Shown piece after piece: positions 12,701-25,002 of a DNA stretch of 64,000 nucleotides. The notes below the pieces were generated by a model, which saw only the letters and a program-made list of their open reading frames with translations, did not search any database and was not told the origin of the DNA. The DNA is from Amyelois transitella (Eukaryota; Arthropoda; Insecta; Lepidoptera; Pyralidae), in assembly GCF_032362555.1 (NCBI RefSeq), contig NC_083509.1, forward strand, positions 11,307,001-11,371,000, in the 5' to 3' direction. Numbering within the stretch: the first letter of the stretch is position 1; each line of letters begins with the position of its first letter. The translations under genes were made by a program, and so were the position numbers.

Positions 12701-15700
12701 AACAAACGAACACAAACTGGCGTTCTTTATAATGTCTCAGTGACACAAAGTTATAAGATACGAGTGTTTTGTCTGCCCGCCATGACCGTCGATTCGGCAG
12801 ACAGTTTGTCGTGACTGGGACTTTGGCTGTCCGGGTTCGTAAACCTTCTGGTATCGGAATATTAACTGAACGTTAATGTCCGTGAGGAACTGTTATTGTG
12901 AGGAAATCTGCACAGTCAGGCGGCTAGATGGTTTAACCGGCGGAAAACTTAGTTTTAAGTGATTTATTTGACGTTAACCAATGTTTTGAAACCAAACGAT
13001 ATGACAATTATAAAGTGATGTTGATGAGTCCCATAATAATGAATTTGAATTACCATGATCCGTGTGGTTCCCGGCACCAATACAAAAGAATAGGACCACT
13101 CCATCTCTTTCCAATGGATGTCGTAAAAGGCGACTAAGGGATAGGCTTACAAACTTGGGATTCTTTTTTAGGCGATGGGCTAGCAACCTGTCACTATTTG
13201 AATCTCAATTCTATCATTAAGCCAAATAGCTGAACGTGGCCATTCAGTCCTTTCAAGACTGTTGGCTCTGTCTACCCCGCAAGGGATATAGACGTGAACA
13301 TATGTATGTATGTATGTATGATCCAATATGGGTTAGGGTCCCCTGAAAAGATGGCGGAGTTCAAGATAGGAATTTCTTCGTCTTAAAACCAGACCTGCCC
13401 AATTCAGGGTCGTGGTCCATACATCCAATTTTCTATACACACGATAACATGAAAATGAGAAACTGTTAAATCCAATGCGCCTAGTTTTGACCTGGTGTTA
13501 GTTTTAATTTATGCGAAAATGGACCTATCTATATTATTTTTTATTGGAAAAAATAGGTAAACATACACTATTTATCATAATATTGTGTGTAGTGGGAGCG
13601 AACTTTTGGACTCGAACTAATAAGGACCTTTCGTATTTCATAACCACGACGACAACGGTTTAGACTAGAAGGTGATGGTATGGTGATTAGTTTTACAAGC
13701 TTTACAAAAAATCATTAGCCAGAGGCAGTTTTAATTGTGAACCTTCCGCAGAAATATTGATTGCGATTGACGATTTAGCTTTAGTTAAAATATAGTAAGA
13801 CTTCACCATAATTTACTCAACATAAACAGTGCGATATATTGTGGAAAATTACACGTACCTACCAAAAACTATGGCAACGCCCAAATAAAGATTAAAAAAA
13901 TAATGGACTGTGTGACGACATCACGGCAAGGTCGGGGTGAAGATAAGAAAATTATAAAATTATTGGCAGATTCCGAGTTCTGACGGCGTGTTCTATCTTA
14001 CCTTTTAAGCTGTTTGTATGTATGTTGCCGAATTATTTCACGCACCATGTGAACTGTCACGTTTTTATTTATATATTTATATTTATTTATTTATTTACAA
14101 ATTGTTTCTATGATAAAGCTAGCAGCAAAAGCTAACTTAAGAATGCAAGAGGTTATAGATGAAGATGTGAATGAAGCACGTAAGGAATATAAGAAAATGA
14201 AAGATTTGGTTAAGAAAGCTGTGATTAGAAAGAAAGAAGAGTATAAAGAGGATTTTGATAAAAGGCTATCAGAAGACTTTCAGTCAAATCTGAAAGTATT
14301 CTGGAAATCCGTAAGGTCAGCCCGAGGAAATACTATAACCAGAGAGCTGACTAGGATCAGATGCCAGGATGGTAGCGTTGTGAAAGGAGAAGAATGTGTA
14401 CTTAAGATATGGAAGGACTATTTTGAAAGTTTATTTGAAAAAAAGGAAGGAAATAAGAAAGATTTCTGCTATAGCGAAGAAAAAGAGAATGAGATGGAAG
14501 GCGAAATTGAAATGTTCGAAATTGTGGAAGCACTTAAGAGTATGAAAGCGGGAAAGGCTGCTGGGTGTGATAGAGTGTCGGTCGAGATGCTTAAAGCAGG
14601 AAAAGGCGTAGTAGCTAGTCAGTTGTACTGCCTTTTCAATTTGTGTTGGAGAAGCGGCCGAGTACCAAAAGATTGGTGTAAGGCTGTTATCGTGCCACTT
14701 TACAAAGGAAAAGGGTCACAGCTGGACTGCAAAAATTATCGTGGTATAAGCCTGCTTAGCGTCATCGGCAAATTGTATGCTAAGGTATTGATTAATAGAG
14801 TCAGGAATGAAACTGATGACAAAATATGGGATGCTCAAGCGGGATTTCGAAAGGGAATGGGATGTACTGATCAGGTCTTTTCCTTGCGGTGCATAGCCGA
14901 AAAGTTTTTGGCCAAGAGTCAAAAAGTCTATTGCACATTCGTAGATCTGGAAAAGGCCTATGACAGAGTTGAGAGGAATGAATTGTGGTCAGCACTTTCT
15001 ATGCATGGGGTGAGCAGTCTCTTAATACGAGCACTGAAATCCTTATATGAGGATTCGAGTGCTTGTGTCAGGATAAACGGAGCGCACACTGAGTGGTTTA
15101 AGATTGAGAAAGGCGTTAGGCAAGGATGTGTTGCGTCACCGTGGCTGTTCAACCTATTTATGGATAGCTGTTTGACAGATTTGAAAGAGTCTAAAAGTGG
15201 ATTAAGGATGAATGAGTTACTCGTCAAATGTCTGCTCTATGCCGACGATCAGGTTATACTGGCGTCATCAGCGGAGGAGTTACAGGAGATGGTAAACTGT
15301 ATGCACGAAGCTTTAAAAGAGAAAGGAATGAAAGTGAACGTAAGTAAAACTAAAACACTGGTTTTTGAAATGGAGAAAGAAATGACAGCATGTAATATTT
15401 TGATTGGAGGAGAAAAAGTGGAGCAAGTGAAAGAGTTTGTATATCTAGGATCAAAGTTTACATCAGATGGCAAGTATGATAGTGATATTGAAAGGAGAGT
15501 GAACGCGGGGAACATGGTGAATGGAGCTTTGCATGCCTTTATGAGCAGTCAGAAACTATCCAAAAAGGCTCGACTGGCTGTGCACAGGGGCGTGTTGGTC
15601 CCGACATTAATGTATGGGAGTGAAAGTTGGGTATGGCAAAAGAAGCATGAAAGCAGAATAAATGCAGTGGAAATGAGAGCGTTAAGGAGCATGATGGGTG

Positions 15701-18700
15701 TGAAATTGAGTGACAGGATAAGGAACAGCGTGATAAGGGAATGTTGTGATGTGAAAGAAGATGTAGTTACAGGAATAGAAAAGGGTATGTTAAGATGGTT
15801 CGGTCATGTGGAGAGGATGAATGAAAGCAGGTTGACTAAGCAGATATACAAGGAGAGTGTGGAGGGAAAGGTCGGAGTGGGAAGACCTAGACGAACGTAT
15901 CTTGATCAAATTAAGGACGTCCTGGTAAAGGGTCAGGTCAAAAGTACCCGAAACCGCCGAGATTGTATGAAGAGAGTTATGAATGTGGACGAAGCGAAAG
16001 AAGTATGCAGAGATCGTGGCAAGTGGAAAGAGGTAGTCTCTGCCTACCCCTCCGGGAAAGAGGCGTGATTTTATGTATGTATGTATGTATGTTTCTATGA
16101 TAATTTCTTTTGTAAAAAAAAAAGAAGGAATGTATGCAGAGGCGTGAAGGTCTAATGAGTTTTCAAAATTGACGTTGCTCAAGAAACCACGAAAATGGTG
16201 CGGTGATTTTTGTGAGCAATATGTTATCTTTTCCATAAAAAAATAGTCTTAAACAGGCATCAGCTTTACGTCTGGATATAATTATAGACAAAAGGATAGG
16301 CTTATAAACTAAGGATTCTTCTTTTAGGCGATGGGCCAGCAACCTATCACTATTTGAATCTCAATTCTATCATTAAGCTAAATTGCTGAAAGTGGCTTTT
16401 CAGTCTTTTTAGGACTGTTGGGGCTTTGTCTACCCCGCAAGGGATAGAGACGTGATTTGTGTATGTATATATGTATGTAAATATTATTATGTAATATATT
16501 ATGGAAGAATCAGAAAAAAACGCTCATTATACTAAAAGGAAACCTTTAAATTTGTATTTAAAAGAATTTTAAGGATTTGTTTTCTCCATTCACTGAACAT
16601 TTTCTTGAGCGAAACAATTTAACGGATAATTGAGTATCACTGCGGCTACATGCATAATGTGCAATCATTTACATAATATCTAGATGCTATGTCTTGGTTT
16701 AGCTCTACCGATCATGCTGGAGAAAGGCAGTCGATACTACTTTCACTGTATAGACGCGACCGGTTCTCCGGTTCCGTATGTTTGTTTGTGACAATAAGAA
16801 AATTCATACAAGTGATCGTGAGAGAGAATTGCTGAAATACATGTAATATTCGCATTAGTGAGCAAAATCATTTAGAAAATTCAATTTTTTTTTATTCATT
16901 ATTATAGGATACTTCATATCGCTTAATAATAGTCAAATCTTTTGATTTCACAACATTGGTTGACGTTAAATAAATTATTAAACCTAAGTTTACTGCCGCT
17001 TTCAAGGCGTCAGTGCAGAAGAAGCGGTAACAAACTGCGCTGCATCATTTTCTTCAACAACGTTGACTTCACAACTATCCAAACTAAGAATAAAAATGTG
17101 GACGAGAGAATACATTGTTCAGATTAATTTATTTGTATGAGATTACAATAGGTTTTTACCTTAAAATGAAGAATTAATATATCAGTATTTCAGTGATATT
17201 GTTTATGGAAATTCGCAATACCAAGATCCTATTTGTATGTCTTTAAGATAACACGATATCAGTTGAGGATAATAGGTATTTTTAATTAATACGAAATTTA
17301 TCTCTGATATGTGACAGGTATCACTTTCTTACCTGATAAGCAACTAATGTTATCATCAAATCACTTGTCGAAAACGTTTCGCGTGTTAATACATTTTATC
17401 AGAGTGAAATCTTAAGGGCATGGCCAACAGAGTTGTCGTGATTAAGGTTTAAAATAGTTTTTTTTTTTTTTAATTTTGGTACTTATAGTTTTCTGTCTGT
17501 AGATCCCACTTCTGATTCCATTGTAAAAAAAAATAATTGTGCGTTAAGAAGCCATTTTCTAGGATATATTTGATGAAATATGCTTTAGCGCACATACTTA
17601 ATTTTAAGGGGAAATAAATCTCTATGCTCATCCAATTTACATCATCAGTTCTTACAATGAAATTTTTTAACTAATTTTATTTAAAATTACAATATATAAA
17701 CTAAAAGCTCGCGCTACAAGGATTCGGATACAGTCAATAATAAAAAGTATCTACTTACTACACATTTTTTCAAACAAACAAAAACAACACAATATTGAAA
17801 ATAATCTATTTATACATTTTTTCAAACAAACAAATACAACACAATATTGAAAATAATCTATTTATACTTTTTTCAAAGTAAATAATAATAAAAATAATGA
17901 ATAATCAAACATAAAAATCACAAAGTTATCATTGGTGATTATAATTCAACTTCCGCAAATACCCTTACGCTCTAGAATATTCCATTCAGTAATGATTTAC
18001 GTTGTATATCATTATCATAACCATGATAGGTATTTTAGCTAATAATTAGTCATTATAAGTCAAATATGCTTTCTTAATGACAGCAGATTTGGATGAAGAA
18101 TAATTAATTGCAATTTATTGTTCTAGAAATTTACATTCAACTTTATAAAATGTAATAAGTGTTAACGAAAAATTAGAAATAAAGTAAATGAATTTAATAA
18201 TAAAGAAGATTGTAATGGAAAATATTAGTTGCCATTCTAATCGCCATCAAGAATCAGTTGCTAAAGGGGAAATAATTTCTGATTGTCAATTCAGAACTTC
18301 TAAATAAATGCAATAATTCATTTCGAAATTAACAAAAGATTCTCATCGTCGATATGTCCAATTAAGGGCTTCGGGTGCAAGTAAACAGCTGTTTCGATAG
18401 TCCGCTATCTGAACGTCCCATTTCTCATATTTTGTTACCGAGAATTGTATCAACAGTGGACGATAACGCAATTGATGTGCGATCAAACATTGAATTTGAA
18501 GTAGTTAATCAATCGTTAATTAGTTCATTGTAGTACCTTACCTCGAATATGTATTGTTTGATTACAAATTGTGTGACACGAGAGTGTGATAAGTAAATTT
18601 GGTATTTGGTCTCCTTGTCAATTATCCACATCAAGAATCATTATTACTATCGTACGTATCATTACTGTCAGCACAGTCTTTAAATCTGCAGTCTTGTTGT

Positions 18701-21700
18701 CAAAATTATTTAACGACCAAGTCTCACTTTTAATCTTTAAGTACTTAAAAACAGTTTTCTTCACCTTTCCGTTCCCGATCGCAAATCGTTATAATATATA
18801 AAAGGTTATCCGACGCTACCGAATTTATAATTATTTTTATTATAAAAATTCTATTTTACCAATTATGGACGAAGTGTACATAAGTAGTAATACAACACGA
18901 ATCATGATGAGAGAACCCTCATTTAACGTCAGCAATTTAAGTGCATTGCTCTAAAATTTTCGATGGCAGGATATCGTGTCGTGCAAAATTTTTAGAGTGA
19001 GATACGTAAAAAGGATTAGTTATCGATATTCATATATGATACGCAATTTTATGAACTAATCTGTGCAATAATCTGTTTTGCAAATAGGAAGGCCATCTAA
19101 TCACATTATCTGAAGTTAAATGAAAACAACTATGTAACAATAACACGACGATATTGTTATTATAATGACAATAATTTCGCAAAGTCAGCAGAGCACGACT
19201 TAATCACGTCTAGTGTGGTATGTGTTGTATAATATGCTCGCTCATTGCAAAAACTATCAGATACGTAACAGTCAAGGTTTGCAATTCCAAGGGTCCCTAT
19301 TTTATCTTGAATCTGACCTGGGTCTTGACCAATTGATCAGGCCATGAGGAGTGGATTAATAAGATCAGCAGCAGCGATCTAGCAGAACCTAGTCCAACTT
19401 TGATGAAACTACTGCTAAGCTGCTACTAGCTGAAAATTATGCTAATATCAATAAAATATAAAGTACAAACTTAAAAACACATGGACTACACGGTTCCTGG
19501 ACAACCCATTAAACATTTTCTACCATAACAATGTGAAAATTACTATAATCCCAAATCGTATTACCTGCATCGAAGTAGTTATGCAAGCACCCATGATGTA
19601 AAGGGTTGATGCATGCAACTGTTGCATAGTACCAAATGACTAATGACTTGTCGGCAGCTGATTCAAATTGCTTATCGTTTGACCCAAATAGCGCTGACAA
19701 TGCAATGCTGTATAGGAACACAAGTTTTGTAGCCAGTGCAAATGCAATGGGGAATACAGTATGATAAAGGTTTGGGAGATTTGAGCACAATATATTTTTT
19801 TAATATGCTTATGAATGTAGTTTTATTTATTCTAAGAGGAAAAATTCACAGGCCTGTAAAATCAACAAATGCACAAATGATGATTTGGGGTTTTACATCT
19901 ATATAGATTCGGCCATTTTTAAAGTTTTGTGGGTAAGCAAAATCCAACGTAACTCAAGACGAGGGTCTATTTCTTTAAATTTCCAGAGAGAATCATATCT
20001 GTTAGTTAGTTGATATGTCAGAACAAATGTAACTTGTGATAGATAAGAATAGTGCGCATTACGTTTGACGCCACAGGCGATAGCCGCGCGGTACCACCTC
20101 ATCTTGGTTAGTGACCTTTCTTTAGGCTGCGCTCGAGTTTGTGTTTGGTGATTTCGAAACGTCTTCGGCTGTAAAATCTCCAATTAGTAGGTTTTATGCC
20201 CTTACTGCACATACGTATACCTCATTTATAGTAAAATTGCTAATCAATGTTTGACTTATAACCAAATTTTATTGCTTCTGAAATGTACGTGCATGGACTT
20301 GAATCATTAAATTGCCTCTCTGTTTTTGGATGAATTTTGATGACCGGATAAATAAAGACCGTCTGAAATACCGAATAGCCGTGTCTAAAATACCCTTACA
20401 TCCCGACTTGACATATGACCCTAAGCTATTTATATTTCACATGCCATTTGTTTGTTTTCCATACATTGTTATATTTTATCGGTAAATAGAGATACGTTGG
20501 CGTGAGTTATCTTTTTTTTAATTTCTTTTACACTTACATCTAATCGGAAATGTAAAATAAATACTAATTTAATAATTAATAATTCCGAGGGGACTTATGC
20601 TGCTATCTTTTATTATATGTACTTTTGTCGTATTTATGAATTTTGTGTTTATTATTAATTATCTTTGAAAAAGCGGATTAAACGATTTGTTTTCAAGATA
20701 AAAACTTACGAATGCAATTAGTTTTGTGCGGTCACGTTGCTGACCACACTACACATTTATACATCCTGATATTACCTACTCTGCAGGGGCAGGCAAATAG
20801 TTTGAGTCATTATCTAAGCAATTATTTTGATTATTTTGTTTTCACTGAATGTTGTTTTGATAACTACAATTGCCATTTGCTATTTTTTGCCATGAAAGCT
20901 AGGTTATCATTTAAAATAAGACGTGCTTACGACATAAAGTGTTAAGGTATTATATAATAGCATTACTTTGGTTCTTCTTATTGCCGTACAATACAAAATT
21001 ATAAACATATTTAATGCCTTTTTCTCCTAAAATGATTCGCGCATAAGAGGTATAACTACACTCATATATCTTTAAAATTAAAATAATTATTTTTTCTTCT
21101 ATATTTTTGTCGTTTTTTTAATAAATAATAAACCGGAAACCTACTTGCACGAATATGACTTGAATTTTTTTAATGTAACATAGCATCATTCAAACAAAAT
21201 GTTATAAAATTTCATATCACAGGCTGAAACACTTCTTGTATTTTAAAAAACCATATAGGTAAGTGGGACTGTTCGCATGTACTAGCAAGATTTCAAGCGT
21301 TTTCCTAGTGACCTTATTTGATTGGAGGGCTCAGCCACTTTCTATGTAAAGCGTTGCTCTCTCGACACTGTTTCTAATGATAGCTCGTCTTATCTGGCGA
21401 TAGAACAGAGCAAACAAATAAAGGCCGCGTGGGGATCGGGCGTTGTCACAGATATTAAATAATTATTCAGAATGGATGATGATGTAGTCTCTGTCTACTC
21501 TCCAAGAGAGAGAAATTTATGTTTGTATTCAAAATGACTGCGATTTTTGTGCTGTACTCCATGAAAAAAACAGAAATACATAAAAATGGTTATTTTTCTT
21601 TTTATATAATAATAATCATGTTTGTGATCTCTTTACGTTCTATCCACTTTACCTATCATCCTAAAATTTCGTACACACATGATTTGTTTCTGCGGGATTT

Positions 21701-24700
21701 GTAAAAAGGCAATTGCCCTAGAAAAAATATGTTGCATATTTTGTTTTTCGTTCTGTGAAATTTTGACGAAACGTGTCGTAGATAATTTTTGTTATATTTT
21801 TGACAAACATGTTGGATGTTAAACCACAATTTCATTATGTGAATAAATATATCTGTGTAATCTGTATATTAAAATACTTACACATATACATATGGTCACG
21901 TCTATATCCCTTGCGGGGTAGACAGATCCAACAGTCTTGAAAAGACTGAATGGCCACGTTCAGCTAATTGGCTTAATGATAGAATTGAGATTCAAACCGT
22001 GACAGGTTGCTAGCCTATCGCCTAAAAAAGAATCCCAAGTTTGTAAGCCTATCCCTCAGTCGCCGTTAACGACATCCATGGGAAAGACATGGAGTGGTCC
22101 TATTCTTTTTTGTATTGGTGCCGGGAACCACACGGCACATATATGTATATTAATATATTTATATCTTTTTTTTTCAGACGGGCCAGCGAACTTCGCATCA
22201 CATACAGCGACCGCGTGCCCAACGACGAATCCGACACATTCGACCACATCCTCAATGTGACCACGCAGCACGACGCCCTGCTCGCCTATTACTACTTGGA
22301 CAGCGAGAACAAGGTAGGAAGTCATACGTTTACAATCACGTCTATATATCTTAAGGGGTAAATCAAGCCTCTTGAGGGGTAGATCAAGCCTCTTGAGGGG
22401 TAGATCAAGCCTCTTGAAGGGTAAATCAAGCCAACAGTCTTGAAAAGACGGTGAGGCTACGTTCTTCACGAGCTGTGTGGCTTAATGATGGAATTGAGAT
22501 TCAAAGACTGACAGGTTGCTAGCCCATCGCCTTAAAGATGAATCCCAAGTTTATAAGCCTATTCCTTAGTCGCCCATTACGACATCAATGGGAAAGAGGT
22601 GTAATATGGAACCACGCGGCACGAAATTATTTATTTTTTCGAGGCAAATAAAAAAAAAACCTAATACCTATGTAGTGTAGCAGTAGGTACACGTAATACT
22701 TTTTCAGACGCGACCTAATTAGAGTTGAAAAAAAAATTGTATTATATATTTATTTCTTATTTGACGCACACTTAATTTGATTTATTAGTTGCGACCCAAT
22801 TAAAAAGAGTAAAAAATTATCTAGTTATCTAGGTTATATATTTTTTGTAGGTTTTCAGGCACACGTAATAATTATAACAGAGTCAACCTAATTAAATTAA
22901 AAGTAAAAAAAAAGTATGTAGATACAAACCCAATATTTTTTTTTGTATTTAACGCATGCGTATATTTATTACGACCAGACAAAATTAAATAATAGTTTAA
23001 AAAAAACTAAAAAACTACGCTTTTATTGCTAATCAAACTAAAAAATAGAAAATAAAAATTAATGACAAAGGAATTCAGTAGTAGCAAGTCGAACAATCAG
23101 TTATAGTCAGTTGTAGTAGTAATTACCTCGGATTAAAATTATAACAAAATTAAATTTATAAACAAAACAATTTAAATCAGAGTAAAAAGCGTGGGGTGCC
23201 TGATGTAGTAAATATTAAAATCATTCTATTAGCATATATTTATGACAAGAGAGTTATGAAAATGAAGTAAAATGCACCCCACGCTTTTTACTCTGATTTA
23301 AATTGTTTTGTTTATAAATTTAATTTTGTTATAATTTTAATCCGAGGTAATTACTACTACAACTGACTATAACTGATTGTTCGACTTGCTACTACTGAAT
23401 TCCTTTGTCATTAATTTTTATTTTCTATTTTTTAGTTTGATTAGCAATAAAAGCGTAGTTTTTTAGTTTTTTTTAAACTATTATTTATTTTCTATTTTTT
23501 AGTTCGATTAGCAATAAAACGGGTAGTTTTTTAGTTTTTTTATACAATTATTTTTTGGAAGTTAACACTTCTGGTATAACTATCTTACTAGAAAAGACTT
23601 TCGCAACCATTTCTTAAAGTTATATGTGGCCTGATTGGATTAAATCTCATAATATTCTCATCATCATGATTCTTTTTAAGGTGATGGGCTTGCAACCTGT
23701 CACTATTTGAATCTCAATTCTATCTTAAAGCCAAATAGCTGAACGTGGCCTATCAGTCTTTACAAGACTGTTGGCTCTGTCTACCCCGCAAGGGATATAG
23801 ACGTGATTATATGTATGTATGATGATTGTTAAACCCAGTTGAAAAGAATTTTATAGTGATAAATCACTGTTAATAATATTTTTGACTATCCAGCAAACGT
23901 AATAATTTTCGATTGTGGCCTTGCCAGGAATCAAACCACAAGATTAAGAGGCAGATTGATACAGGAACAAAAATATTTCAAACATACCTCCACTGCCTTT
24001 ACAACCAGGAACGCAACAAAGTTTATCTGAAGACATCGTGGCACTTTTGTTGTAAAATCTGTCTTTCACAAAAACAAACACAAACTTGGGACTCCTATCT
24101 CAAATAATAAGGTACTTTTTACAGGAGTCCTATCTCAAAATATCTGCACAACACAGTAAACACAGTCAGAGTCCAATCTCAGATGATAAAATCACACGAA
24201 TATCCGGAAGAACAAAGCTCGACTCAACGGAAGATTCCAAACTCCAAATAACGACAAGTTATCAGCACAAAACAAAGTGCAAATAGGTAAATACACAGGC
24301 ACCGGTATAAAAAAAACAGAAAGAAAGTTTACAGGTTTTCTAATCGAATTCAAAACAAAACTTACTGCAAAACTTATTTGACATAAAAAACTGTCACTCA
24401 TGTCTTAAACGAGTATTACAGTGTTGCTATTACAAATAGGCAAAAGATACCTAATGTTAATTCAAGAATTGCATTAATATGTTAAATACGTATTAAATAT
24501 CGCAAAGTTCTGTAGGTAGTAACTTTATTCTTGTATTGTTGTAAATTTAGTTGTTCAATTTTCATTTATTACTTTTGTTCTATTACTTATATATTTTTTA
24601 TTGTTTTAAAATATTCTACTAATTCTACTATTGTTTCTAATGGTTATTCTAAATGGAGCAATGCGATGAAATAAAGAAGCCTCAGGTTAATAGTAACATT

Positions 24701-24971
24701 ATATGGAAATATATTACATCTCTTTTTGACTCATTATACGTCAGAACTTCTTGGTTTCTTGTATGGAGATTACTGGCACTGGTGCTATCTCTGTCTCTCT
24801 TACTCTCATACGAAGGATCTAAAAATGAATTTATTAATCCTGGCAGTTTTAATAAGGATAATAAGAAACTCTTATCAAAATATTGCATTGTCATCGGTCC
24901 GTGATACGTGTGCAAAGTTCCAAGTTGATCAGACGTTTAGAAATCAGTGAAAATTAAGCTCAAAGATTCCG

Positions 24972-25002
<31 letters not shown>

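Noticed and set aside
15790-16236. 148-codon minus-strand ORF
   Set aside because: It is the reverse shadow of the LINE reverse-transcriptase frame and runs through the TATG tail.
22326-22440. CRISPR-like short repeats
   Set aside because: The ~21-bp units are contiguous, without spacers, and lie inside a SINE copy in a eukaryotic intron.
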